The position numbers and the translations under genes are program-made. Positions 15,124 to 22,399 of a stretch of 22,399 nt of DNA are shown here, piece by piece. Origin of the DNA: CAYQCE01 sp964415885 (GTDB lineage: Bacteria; Zixibacteria; MSB-5A5; JAABVY01; JAHJOQ01); the NCBI GenBank assembly GCA_964415885.1, contig CAYQCE010000057.1:1-22399 (forward strand). The letters are read 5' to 3'. The notes under the pieces are model-generated. The model worked only from the letters and a program-made list of their open reading frames with translations, did no database searches and was not told where the DNA came from. Within the stretch, counting starts at the first letter, position 1. The number at the start of each line of letters is the position of its first letter.

Positions 15124-16797
15124 ATGGAGACCATGCGACTCTCCGCTTTACATCTTGCCCGCTGGCTTACCGAGGCCCGTGAGAAACTCATTGGCGGTAC
15201 AATTGCGCTGCTGCACAAGGACGAGATCCGCAAACTCGTGAGCATTGAGTTATACAACCCGGAGCGTATCGTGCTTTCGTACCTATTCCTTCCAGGCGAA
15301 AGCCTCCTCCACTTTGAAGAGGATCCTCGCAAAACGCGGGTGCGGGCGAAGACGACGAACTTCCTTCCGCAACTCCTCGGCGGGCGAATCCGCGAGATTG
15401 AACAGGTCAACTTCGACCGGATCATAAAACTCATGATCGAAACCGACGAGGGCGATTTCGCACTGGTTTTCGAGCTCTTCGGTCCGGGAAGCAATGTCTA
15501 CCTGACCGAGATGAACGGAAGAATCGTCACCGCTCTGAAGCGCGCGGAGGAAATGGACATCTACTCGCCTCCGCTCCCTCCTGAAGGGGTGGCGCCGTAC
15601 GAAATCGAGCAGGACGCGATAGTCGAACGTGCAAAAGAAAGCCCGGACGCCAGGATTGTTAACTTCATGAGGAATGCACTGCGCGGATGCGATCGTAGTT
15701 TCTGGCAGGTAGTGCTGGGCGATATGGATGGCGCCAGGCCCGTTTCGAGCTTCTCCGAGGTCGAGCTCAGACGAATACTGGTCAGGACCTGCGATGAGTT
15801 CAAACTGTGCCGTGACGGTAGCCGCCCCGTCTTCCGGCAGGACACCGAGCTGACATGGATTGCATCGGATGCGGCAGAGGAGTACGCGAGCATTAACTCT
15901 GCTTTCACAGACATTTCGCAGGAGCTCGGTTACGGTTTCGCCACGAAGAGCATTCGCCAGCGGATCAGCCAGGGATTGAAAACGTACCGCAAACGTCTCG
16001 ACACCAAACGCAGCAAGATCAAGAAGGCACTCGAGGAATCTGAGGATGCCGAAAGATACAAGCTCTTCGCTGAACTCCTGACGATCAATATCCGAAAACT
16101 ACGCAGGGGGATGAACACCGTGATGGTCACAAACCTGTATGACGAGGATCAACCTGAGATAGCTGTTCCGTTGCAGCCTGATCTCTCACCGTCCGCCAAT
16201 ATCGACCGTCTGTTCCGCCGATACAGAAAGCTCACCGACGGTGTGAAGGCGAACCGGAAGCAATTGAAGCAGATCGACAGAGACCTCGAAAGAGCAGACG
16301 AGCTGAAACGCAGGATCGAGGAGGCCGATGCTTTTTCGGACATAATCAAGCTCGATGATGAACTCGTGAAGGCCGGTATTCTGTCGCCGCGCAAGAAGAA
16401 GCCACAGGCATCTCGTGCCGAGCCGATAGAGCGGTTCAGCCCAAAGACCTACTCAACTTCCGATGGCGCGACAGTCCTCGTCGGAAGGAACAACAAGGAG
16501 AATGAGTACGTCTCATTCGTGGCGGCGAGCAAACACGACCTCTGGTTCCACTCTGAGCTCACACCCGGATCGCACGTCATTCTCAAACGTGACAGCAGAA
16601 GCGACGAGCCGTCGCGACGAAGCATCATCGAAGCCGCCGAGATTGCAGCCTGGCACTCAAAGGCACGGACGTCCTCGAGTGTACCGATAATCTACACGGA
16701 AGTGCGCCATCTTCAAAAGATCAAGGGCGGGCCTCCCGGCAAGGTCCGATATACGAATGTCAAGTCGATGATGGTCGAGCCGAGGCTGCCGCATTAG
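15124..16797 (+). CDS. rqcH: RqcH/NFACT protein (ribosome-associated quality control, Rqc2/NEMF homologue)
   Basis: RqcH binds peptidyl-tRNA on split 50S subunits and adds C-terminal alanine tails that mark the stalled peptide for degradation. The 557-residue product has the NFACT-N domain, with D98-R99 in NFDRII matching the Asp-Arg pair needed for tailing in B. subtilis RqcH. A charged coiled-coil region covers about 275-410. The NFACT-R (DUF814) domain shows LVGRNNKENEYVSF, DLWFHSELTPGSHVIL and IKGGPPGKVRYTN. It lacks the NFACT-C extension of eukaryotic members. ATG 15124 and ATG 15133 are both possible; neither has an ideal ribosome binding site. Older names are FbpA-like or fibronectin-binding protein. 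Confidence 0.93.
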   Translation: METMRLSALHLARWLTEAREKLIGGTIALLHKDEIRKLVSIELYNPERIVLSYLFLPGESLLHFEEDPRKTRVRAKTTNFLPQLLGGRIREIEQVNFDRIIKLMIETDEGDFALVFELFGPGSNVYLTEMNGRIVTALKRAEEMDIYSPPLPPEGVAPYEIEQDAIVERAKESPDARIVNFMRNALRGCDRSFWQVVLGDMDGARPVSSFSEVELRRILVRTCDEFKLCRDGSRPVFRQDTELTWIASDAAEEYASINSAFTDISQELGYGFATKSIRQRISQGLKTYRKRLDTKRSKIKKALEESEDAERYKLFAELLTINIRKLRRGMNTVMVTNLYDEDQPEIAVPLQPDLSPSANIDRLFRRYRKLTDGVKANRKQLKQIDRDLERADELKRRIEEADAFSDIIKLDDELVKAGILSPRKKKPQASRAEPIERFSPKTYSTSDGATVLVGRNNKENEYVSFVAASKHDLWFHSELTPGSHVILKRDSRSDEPSRRSIIEAAEIAAWHSKARTSSSVPIIYTEVRHLQKIKGGPPGKVRYTNVKSMMVEPRLPH

Positions 16798-16824
16798 ATT
16801 TCCCTTGACTGGTAAGGAATCTGG

Positions 16825-17169
16825 ATGCTCATTTGCTCCATGACTAAACATCTGTTCCCACTGCTGTTGTGCGCGATCATCAGCATCAGCCTCTGTTGCT
16901 CAGAGGAGCAAGAGGAATCGCTGTCGGATCAGCGCTTCGAAAAATTGACAACGGTACTCGCAGAACTGTCCGTCGGGTTCGAGTTGGCGCAACGAGATAC
17001 GCTCGATTACTTCCCGATACGAGATTCGATTCTCGAGATGCATGAGGTAGATACTGCGTGGCTGAGAGAGTCGACAGAACGTCTGGGTGAGGATCCGGAA
17101 GTCTGGTCCGAAGTCTGGAAGGCTATCGAGGGTGACCTTGAAACGCTCAAGGATTCCCTGACTCCATAA
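16825..17169 (+). CDS. Small exported (lipo)protein, DUF4296-like
   Basis: The 114-residue product has an N-terminal hydrophobic segment ending in a cysteine pair (SISLCCSEE), consistent with a lipoprotein although the lipobox is atypical. The rest is acidic and helical, with the order of short motifs seen in DUF4296 proteins of Bacteroidetes (a helix with LAEL, a middle DSILEMHEVD, a late W...W pair). That match is a visual impression only. ATG 16825 has AAGGA six bases upstream. It follows rqcH by 27 bp, so the two are probably co-transcribed. It converges on yraN with a 23-bp overlap. The function is unknown. Confidence 0.72.
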   Translation: MLICSMTKHLFPLLLCAIISISLCCSEEQEESLSDQRFEKLTTVLAELSVGFELAQRDTLDYFPIRDSILEMHEVDTAWLRESTERLGEDPEVWSEVWKAIEGDLETLKDSLTP

Positions 17170-17527
17170 ACGCCCCCTCGATGTGTTCGAGAGTGTATCC
17201 TCCCCCCTTATCGCGCGGGAAAAAGCAGATTATATCGAGCCGAAAGTCATATCCCTCGAACATGTTATCCATGATGTAATGCCTCGCTGCAGTTAGGATA
17301 TTGACCTGTTGTTTCCTGGTGACACGCTGAGCCGGATGACCGAAATTCATTTGACGGGTCGCCTTGACCTCCACAAAAACGATAGTCCTCTTGCGACGCG
17401 CTATCAGATCGATCTCCTTGTGCCCGGCGCGGTAGTTTCGCTCGAGGATTTCGTAGCCGTTGTTCTCGAGATAATCCGCCGCGAGATTCTCAATGTTTCT
17501 CCCGAATTCTCTGCGGTCATCTCTCAA
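17147..17527 (-). CDS. yraN: YraN-family endonuclease-like protein (UPF0102)
   Basis: The YraN family has a restriction-endonuclease-like (Holliday-resolvase-like) fold of unknown cellular role. Core motifs are FGRNIENLAADYLENNGYEILERNYR, then EIDLIARRKRTIVFVEVKA, which carries the E-(x)-D...ExK catalytic triad. I chose TTG 17527 (126 residues): AGGAGG lies nine bases upstream and conservation begins there, whereas a longer frame from 17626 adds 33 residues inside rnhB. It overlaps rnhB by 11 bp, so translation is coupled. The rnhB-yraN pairing is common in bacteria. Confidence 0.9.
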   Translation of the reverse strand: MRDDRREFGRNIENLAADYLENNGYEILERNYRAGHKEIDLIARRKRTIVFVEVKATRQMNFGHPAQRVTRKQQVNILTAARHYIMDNMFEGYDFRLDIICFFPRDKGGGYTLEHIEGAFMESGNP

Positions 17528-18143
17528 GAGGAAGCGCCTCCTGGAAGACCTTCTCCGGAAGCAGGCGGAATGATTTGCGATGGATATCACAGATGCCGTG
17601 GGTGTAAATTGCCTGCCTGTGCTCAACCGTCGGATAGCCCTTGTTCTGACGAAAATTGTACTGTGGGTACTTGTCGTGATAGTCGCTCATTATTCGATCC
17701 CGCTCAACCTTGGCGAGAATCGAAGCCGCTCCGATACACACAGACTTGCTGTCGCCCTTAATGATGAATTCCTGCGCAAAGTCAAGATCGGGCAGCAGGT
17801 GGTTGCCATCAACCAGAACGAGGTCCATCTCAGTCGCAAGCTTGAGAACAGCCATCTTCATGGCGAGGAGTGATGCCTGGAGGATGTTGATGCGATCGAT
17901 GGTCTCATGGTCGACCGATTCCACCGCCCACGCGAGAGATTTGATCTTGATCTTCTTTGCCAGTTCCTCACGTTTGAGCGGTGTCAGCAGTTTCGAGTCG
18001 GTGATACCGGTGCGCCTGCAGTTATCGGGCATTATTACTGCGGCCGCCGTCACCGGACCTGCGAGCGGGGCACGGCCCGCCTCATCGACGCCGCAGATCA
18101 GCTTGAGTCCGCTCTTCCACAGCGAGTATTCGTAAATCGCCAA
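17517..18143 (-). CDS. rnhB: Ribonuclease HII with GRG motif changed to GRA
   Basis: RNase HII cuts at ribonucleotides embedded in DNA. The 208 residues include CGVDEAGRAPLAGPV (D20 and E21 catalytic), TDSKLL, VLVDGNHLL, GDSKSVCIGAASILAKVERDR and NKGYPTVEH. The family's GRG motif, which reads the 2'-OH at the RNA-DNA junction, is GRA here (A25). The start is TTG 18143 with GGAGGG eight bases upstream; no in-frame ATG precedes the conserved region. It follows glmS by 79 bp and couples to yraN. All other active-site residues are intact, so an active enzyme is expected. Confidence 0.95.
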   Translation of the reverse strand: MAIYEYSLWKSGLKLICGVDEAGRAPLAGPVTAAAVIMPDNCRRTGITDSKLLTPLKREELAKKIKIKSLAWAVESVDHETIDRINILQASLLAMKMAVLKLATEMDLVLVDGNHLLPDLDFAQEFIIKGDSKSVCIGAASILAKVERDRIMSDYHDKYPQYNFRQNKGYPTVEHRQAIYTHGICDIHRKSFRLLPEKVFQEALPLER

Positions 18144-18222
18144 AGCAAATGCCCTCCGAAACGGGTTCGAAGAGCATATTATTCTCAGCCTGCATGCTGA
18201 TCAACAAAAAAGGAGCGATCGC

Positions 18223-20049
18223 CTATTCCACGGTGACTGACTTCGCCAGATTGCGCGGCTGATCAACATCACAGCCTCTCTTTACGGCCATATAGTATGC
18301 CAGTAGCTGCAGCGGAATGATCGCGAGAATTGGAGTGAGATGGTACGGCACACGCGGAATGTAGATAACATGATCCGCAAGACGCTTGATATCCTCATCA
18401 CCCTCAGAGGCAATTGCAATCACACGGCCGTTCCTCGCCTTTATCTCCTGAATATTAGAAATCACTTTGTCGTAGACCTGGTCCTTCAGCGCAATCACCA
18501 CGACCGGCATATTTTCATCGATCAATGCAATTGGGCCGTGCTTCATCTCCGCGGCAGGGTAACCCTCAGCGTGGATGTACGAAATCTCCTTCAGTTTCAG
18601 CGCTCCCTCAAGAGCGGTCGGGAAATTAATGCCGCGACCGAGATAGAGGAAATTCGTGTGATCGGAGAACGTATCGGCAATCTCCTTGACGCAGTCCGCT
18701 TCTTCGAGAAGCCTGTTGACATGATTGGGAATGTCCTCGATTGCCTTGACAAGCTGACGACCCTTCTCGATCGACATGTCGCGCTGTCGGGACAGGAGCA
18801 GAGTCACGAGAGACAGCACCATGATCTGCGACGTAAACGCCTTGGTCGAAGCGACACCGATCTCCGGGCCAGCGTGAATGTATATTCCGCCGTCGGTTTC
18901 GCGAGCAATAGTCGAACCAACCACATTGCAGATTCCGAGCCCCGTTGCACCTTTGCGTTTCGCCTCGCGCAGCGCCGCAAGTGTGTCGGCCGTCTCACCG
19001 GACTGCGAGATCACGAATACGAGAGTGCCGTCGGAGACTATCGGCGAACGGTAGCGAAACTCTGAGGCATACTCGACCTCGACCGGGATCCGCGCCTGAT
19101 CCTCAATCATGTACTCACCTATGAGTGCGGCGTGCCATGATGTGCCGCAGGCAGTTATGATTATCCGCTCAATATCGAGCAGTTTGTCGATCTGAAGACG
19201 AAGCCCGTTCAGACGGGCGGTCCCCTCATCGTAGTTGAGTCTGCCACGGATGGCATTCCGGAGCGCTACCGGCTGTTCATAGATTTCTTTGAGCATGAAA
19301 TGATCGAATCCGCTCTTCTCGATCTGCTCGAGCGACCATTCTATCTCATGCACGTTGGCCGGCACCTCTACATTCTCAAGTGTCGAGACCTGGATGCCTT
19401 TTGGAGTGACCCGCGCGAGCTCGTGATCCTCGAGATATACGACATGTTTTGTGTGCCGCAGTACGGCCGAGACATCGGATGCTATGAAGTTCTCGCCGTC
19501 CGAGGTGCCGATAACAAGTGGCGAACCGTGGCGCGCAGCAATCATCTCCTCCGGATGATCGGAAGAAAGGACGGCGATCCCGTATGTCCCCTCAACCTGC
19601 AGGAGAGCGTGCCTTACGGCGGCAAGAAGATCTCCCTCGTAGTAATGCTCGATCAGATGAGCGATTACCTCTGTGTCGGTCTCTGTACGAAATGTGTGGC
19701 CTTCTCCCTCAAGATACTGCTTCAATGTGCGGTAGTTCTCTATTATGCCGTTGTGGACGACCGCAATCTTCCCCGATCCATCGGTATGCGGGTGAGCATT
19801 CGTGTCGTTCGGCTCGCCGTGCGTGGCCCACCGGGTGTGCGCAATGCCGCAACTCGACGAGAACTGCTTGCCAGCGATATGCTCTTCCAGTACTCGGATT
19901 TTGCCTGCGTTCTTTTGTACGATAATGCCGTTACCCTGTATCAATGCGATCCCGGCGGAGTCGTAACCGCGATACTCCAGACGCCGGAGCCCGTCGATTA
20001 GAATTGGCACCGCAGGTTTAGGGCCGACATATCCAACTATTCCGCACAT
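18223..20049 (-). CDS. glmS: Glucosamine-6-phosphate synthase (glutamine--fructose-6-phosphate aminotransferase)
   Basis: It converts fructose-6-phosphate and glutamine to glucosamine-6-phosphate, the first step to UDP-GlcNAc. The 608 residues start MCGIVGYVG, with the nucleophile cysteine at position 2 exposed after Met removal, followed by HTRWATHGEP and HNGIIENY. Two SIS sugar-isomerase domains follow (CGTSWHAALIGEYM, SQSGETADTLAAL, then STKAFTSQ), and the C-terminus is PRNLAKSVTVE. ATG 20049 has GGAGGG five bases upstream. It starts 19 bp after glmM, which performs the next step. There is no room for a glmS ribozyme directly upstream. Confidence 0.98.
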   Translation of the reverse strand: MCGIVGYVGPKPAVPILIDGLRRLEYRGYDSAGIALIQGNGIIVQKNAGKIRVLEEHIAGKQFSSSCGIAHTRWATHGEPNDTNAHPHTDGSGKIAVVHNGIIENYRTLKQYLEGEGHTFRTETDTEVIAHLIEHYYEGDLLAAVRHALLQVEGTYGIAVLSSDHPEEMIAARHGSPLVIGTSDGENFIASDVSAVLRHTKHVVYLEDHELARVTPKGIQVSTLENVEVPANVHEIEWSLEQIEKSGFDHFMLKEIYEQPVALRNAIRGRLNYDEGTARLNGLRLQIDKLLDIERIIITACGTSWHAALIGEYMIEDQARIPVEVEYASEFRYRSPIVSDGTLVFVISQSGETADTLAALREAKRKGATGLGICNVVGSTIARETDGGIYIHAGPEIGVASTKAFTSQIMVLSLVTLLLSRQRDMSIEKGRQLVKAIEDIPNHVNRLLEEADCVKEIADTFSDHTNFLYLGRGINFPTALEGALKLKEISYIHAEGYPAAEMKHGPIALIDENMPVVVIALKDQVYDKVISNIQEIKARNGRVIAIASEGDEDIKRLADHVIYIPRVPYHLTPILAIIPLQLLAYYMAVKRGCDVDQPRNLAKSVTVE

Positions 20050-20068
20050 ATATGCCCTCCGTAAACTT

Positions 20069-21412
20069 CTATTTGAGCAGAGATTTGATTTCGGCTATGA
20101 GTTCTTTCGCCTTCCTGGCCGTACGCGCTTCTGCGAAGATACGATAGATCGGTTCCGTATTCGACTTCCGAATCTGTACCCAGGAATCCGTATAGTCTAT
20201 GCGTATTCCATCAAGCTCATCTATTCTATTATCGTCGAGCTTTCTCTTCAACTTCTCAAGTTTTACGCCGAAATCGTCCGTCAATTTCCCTTTATCTTTG
20301 ACCAAAATGTAATTCGGATACTGATTAATGGCATCCGTGACAGTCGACTTGCGATTGGCAAGATGCTCCAGCACGAGTGCCATACCAACGAGAGAGTCGC
20401 GTCCGTAGTGTGTCCGGGGCATGATAACTCCACCGTTACCCTCTCCGCCGATAACGGCGAGCTTTTTCCGCATGAGCTCCACGACATTCGCCTCACCGAC
20501 TTTGGAGCGATACAGCCTGCAACCGAACTTCGTAGCGACCTCCTCACACATCTTCGACGTCGAGACATTCACGACGACACTTCCAGGCCGTACGGCCAGT
20601 ACTGCAGAGAGAGCCAGAGCGAGGGTATGTTCCTCACCGATGGCTTTGCCGTTTTCGGATACGATGGCGAGACGGTCGGCATCGGGATCGAGAGCGAACC
20701 CGATATCCGCCTTCTCGGATTTGACACGTCGTTTGAGTTGCGTCAGATTCTTAGGCAGCGGCTCGGGCTTGCGGGCGAACCGGCCATCCGGAACCGAGTT
20801 GATAGCCAGAACGTGACATCCCATCTCAGACAGCAGCGTGGGCGCCGCGATCGAGCCTGCTCCGTTCACACAGTCTACAACCACGCGGAATTTCCGACGC
20901 TTGATCTTGCGGAGATGCAGGAGATCGAGCTTAAGCACGGTCTCTATATGACGCGTAATAGCGTCTTCATCGACCGACATCGAGCCGACGCCTTTCCAGT
21001 CTTCCAGCGGTTTTGAGGGCTTCTCAAGAACCTTGCGGAACTGAGCATACTGCCTGGGGGTCAGAAACTCGCCCTTGTTGTTGAACAGCTTGAGTCCGTT
21101 CCACTCGACCGGATTATGGCTCGCTGTAATCGCGACCGCCCCACTTGCGTTGAAATGTTTTACTGACATCCCCACCGTAGGCGTTGGGCAGATTCCGATG
21201 TCCACGCATTCGCATCCGGCAGCCATCGCACCGGCCATCACGGCGGACTTGAAGACATCATGTGACGTTCGCGAATCTCCACCGATCACGAGCCTGCCGC
21301 CGCCGAGGAAACCCGCGAAAGCCGTACCGTACCGCAACGCCAGTTCTGGCGTAATCGATTCACCGACAATTCCGCGTGCGCCTGATATGCTCTCGACTAG
21401 TGTATCAGCCAT
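20069..21412 (-). CDS. glmM: Phosphoglucosamine mutase (phosphohexomutase family)
   Basis: It probably converts glucosamine-6-phosphate to glucosamine-1-phosphate. The 447-residue protein has the phosphoserine loop TASHNP (S98), the metal loop DPDADR, the sugar loop GGEGNGG and the phosphate-binding loop RKSNTEP. Classical bacterial GlmM has GEQSGH at the sugar loop. GEGNGG is the form I recall from Bacteroidetes and archaeal-type enzymes, so phosphomannomutase or phosphoglucomutase activity cannot be excluded. Adjacency to glmS favours GlmM. I chose ATG 21412 (MADTLVES); a TTG at 21430 would add six residues. AAGGA lies eight bases upstream. It heads glmM-glmS-rnhB-yraN. Confidence 0.9.
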   Translation of the reverse strand: MADTLVESISGARGIVGESITPELALRYGTAFAGFLGGGRLVIGGDSRTSHDVFKSAVMAGAMAAGCECVDIGICPTPTVGMSVKHFNASGAVAITASHNPVEWNGLKLFNNKGEFLTPRQYAQFRKVLEKPSKPLEDWKGVGSMSVDEDAITRHIETVLKLDLLHLRKIKRRKFRVVVDCVNGAGSIAAPTLLSEMGCHVLAINSVPDGRFARKPEPLPKNLTQLKRRVKSEKADIGFALDPDADRLAIVSENGKAIGEEHTLALALSAVLAVRPGSVVVNVSTSKMCEEVATKFGCRLYRSKVGEANVVELMRKKLAVIGGEGNGGVIMPRTHYGRDSLVGMALVLEHLANRKSTVTDAINQYPNYILVKDKGKLTDDFGVKLEKLKRKLDDNRIDELDGIRIDYTDSWVQIRKSNTEPIYRIFAEARTARKAKELIAEIKSLLK

Positions 21413-21448
21413 CCTCGCTTTCCTTCTCAATTGGTTGGACCAAAACGA

Positions 21449-21474
21449 ATAATATAGCCTTCATTAAATGTCAA
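21449..21474 (-). promoter_or_regulatory. Candidate promoter of the glmM operon
   Basis: On the minus strand a perfect TTGACA (21474-21469) is followed by the A/T-rich block TATATTATT. TATTAT (21454-21449) lies at a short 14-bp spacing, and at the standard 17 bp the hexamer is TATTCG. The A/T richness and the distance of about 40 bp to the ATG support a promoter; the exact -10 is uncertain. Confidence 0.5.
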
Positions 21475-21559
21475 AGGTAGTCTTTTTTCGGGTCGTTCAC
21501 AGAATCTGCAAGCTCCTGCACTGCTTCCGGATGTGTGCAAAAAAGGTAACCGGGCCTAT

Positions 21560-21614
21560 CATATTGGCACACGTACAATTAGCTTTTACTCGTCATACCG
21601 TCCCATATTGGCAC
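21560..21614 (+). repeat. Direct repeat CATATTGGCAC, two copies 44 bp apart
   Basis: CATATTGGCAC occurs at 21560-21570 and 21604-21614, four helical turns apart, in the divergent region before the YfiM-like gene. The second copy overlaps the candidate promoter. A duplicated promoter element or a paired binding site are both possible. Confidence 0.5.
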
Positions 21615-21636
21615 GCTCTTTGAGTCTATGTATAGC
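21608..21636 (+). promoter_or_regulatory. Candidate promoter of the YfiM-like gene (sigma-70 or sigma-54 reading)
   Basis: Sigma-70 reading: TTGGCA (21608-21613), 17-bp spacer, TATAGC (21631-21636). Sigma-54 reading: TTGGCACGCTCTTTGA (21608-21623), which has GG-N10-GA where the rule is GG-N10-GC, so one invariant base differs. Both place transcription start near 21635-21643, 35-45 bp before the ATG. The sequence alone does not decide. Confidence 0.5.
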
Positions 21637-21678
21637 CTGGAAGCAGTTATTACAAGGTTTGCACCGGGGGTGTGAGTT

Positions 21679-22110
21679 ATGAAGAAGGCACTGATTATAT
21701 CGATTCTGATGATGATATTCATGGCATCTCAATCCTACGCTTATTTCTTCAATTATCCGAGGGACGGCTCGTTCAAACAGCAGTCGATCGAACAGGATGT
21801 CTGGTTCTACAAGGGCGATCCGGACTGGACAATCAAGGCACCTGACAAATGGCAGCATATGATGGGGTCGTATGCCTCTACCGAGATTCTCAGCCTGATG
21901 ATCGATGACAAGCTTGCAGGCGGTCTGGTGTTCACGCTCGGCATACTCAAGGAAGTCGAGGACGGCTACCGCGAGGGTTGGAGTATTCGCGACATCTTCA
22001 TGGACGCTGCAGGAGTTGGCGCTTCGCTATTCAATAATGACAAGTATAAGGTATGGTGCGATTGGAAAGATGACAACGTGCAGCTAAAGCTATCGATTAC
22101 ACTCAAATAA
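21679..22110 (+). CDS. YfiM-family (DUF2279) exported protein
   Basis: The 143-residue product has a clear Sec signal peptide (MKKALIISILMMIFMASQSYA). The mature part carries the YfiM signature: DKWQH (56-60), a hydrophobic stretch LAGGLVFTLGILKEVEDG with KE..D, then GWSIRDIFMDAAGVGASL, corresponding to E. coli YfiM's GWSWKDLAWDVAGA. The conserved H, E and D residues suggest metal binding; the function is unknown. An additional C-terminal tail of about 26 residues ending QLKLSITLK has alternating residues like an outer-membrane beta strand. ATG 21679 has GGGGG eight bases upstream. It is a single-gene unit with its own promoter and terminator. Confidence 0.82.
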   Translation: MKKALIISILMMIFMASQSYAYFFNYPRDGSFKQQSIEQDVWFYKGDPDWTIKAPDKWQHMMGSYASTEILSLMIDDKLAGGLVFTLGILKEVEDGYREGWSIRDIFMDAAGVGASLFNNDKYKVWCDWKDDNVQLKLSITLK

Positions 22111-22152
22111 CGACTTTCTTCAGCGCTCTCTACTTCCCATTACTTCCCGCAG

Positions 22153-22182
22153 ACAGCCGGTTCGCACCAGACCGGCTGTTTT
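22153..22182 (+). terminator. Rho-independent terminator after the YfiM-like gene
   Basis: A 9-bp perfect stem ACAGCCGGT (22153-22161) / ACCGGCTGT (22171-22179) with a 9-nt loop is followed by TTTTAAAATT. It lies 43 bp past the stop codon. The T run is short but the stem is strong, and A's opposite the T's may let it work weakly in reverse. Confidence 0.85.
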
Positions 22183-22302
22183 AAAATTGTGTGGGTTGTG
22201 ACGCTCGGTAGCCTCTGTTCCAGATTTCGATGCCGGTTCGAGGGTGAGACATGTACAATTCGAAGCACGAACACAAATCTTTGTTTTATTTTGCTTTAGC
22301 TA

Positions 22303-22331
22303 TTGACAGAGCGATTGGTATTGATTACTTA
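22303..22331 (+). promoter_or_regulatory. Promoter region of the initiator tRNA gene
   Basis: A perfect TTGACA (22303-22308) follows an A/T-rich stretch (22272-22302) that looks like an UP element. The -10 at the expected place (TACTTA, 22326-22331) is a poor match. The sequence between it and the tRNA is G/C-rich (AGGGACGCGACG), like the discriminators of stringently controlled stable-RNA promoters. Confidence 0.55.
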
Positions 22332-22342
22332 GAGGGACGCGA

Positions 22343-22399
<57 letters not shown>

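Noticed and set aside
19300..20001. A 233-codon frame antisense to glmS (similar ones occur over topA at 11903-12616 and glmM at 20363-21016)
   Set aside because: These are shadows of conserved genes, produced by their codon usage; none has a start site or recognisable motif.
20050..20068. A glmS ribozyme
   Set aside because: Only 19 bp separate glmM and glmS, far too short for the ribozyme, and nothing like it was seen before glmM.
22231..22250. A second tRNA suggested by GGTTCGA (22235-22241)
   Set aside because: The flanking bases do not form a T-stem and no anticodon or acceptor arm can be drawn.

Overview
This is a bacterial chromosomal window with tightly packed housekeeping genes and a four-to-six-gene accessory cluster in the middle. 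No phage, transposase, CRISPR array or rRNA was seen. The housekeeping set is bacterial: omega subunit, HslVU, GlmS/GlmM, RqcH and an initiator tRNA. The phosphohexomutase has the GEGNGG sugar loop I associate with Bacteroidetes-like and archaeal-type enzymes, and a small lipoprotein resembles DUF4296. This hints at the FCB superphylum or a related candidate phylum, but the assignment is an inference with low confidence.

Layout. Positions 8-100 hold two identical 45-bp hairpin repeats next to the end of hslU (minus strand, 117-1490). A 247-bp divergent intergenic region follows, with a clear hslU promoter and an 11-bp inverted repeat. Plus-strand genes run from 1738 to 8406: a lipoprotein made of an NTF2-like domain and a catalytically dead M1-peptidase-like domain, a HAD phosphatase, a TudS/YbgA protein (DUF523-DUF1722), an SDR-DUF2867 oxidoreductase, an SRPBCC protein and a signal-bearing CpeT-like protein. 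Two minus-strand genes (a GNAT acetyltransferase and an orphan M1 N-terminal domain, 8382-9737) separate this cluster from the next block.

From 14985 down to 9858 on the minus strand lies yicC-rpoZ-topA-xerC-hslV. hslV and hslU, normally adjacent in a codV/clpQ/clpY-type operon, are about 8.4 kb apart here with the accessory cluster between them. Divergent from yicC are rqcH and a small lipoprotein gene (15124-17169, plus). Next come glmM-glmS-rnhB-yraN (21412-17147, minus), a divergently read YfiM-family envelope protein (21679-22110) with a strong terminator, and the 5' part of an initiator tRNA-fMet gene cut by the right edge.

How the genes work together. HslV/HslU form one protease. RqcH acts in rescue of stalled ribosomes. 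GlmM and GlmS supply glucosamine phosphates for the cell wall. TopA, XerC and RNase HII maintain DNA. The cluster at 4685-8406 is the least ordinary part. Its gene families resemble those that accompany photolyase and MerR/B12 light regulators elsewhere, but neither of those partners is present in the window, and no phycobiliprotein accompanies the CpeT homologue.
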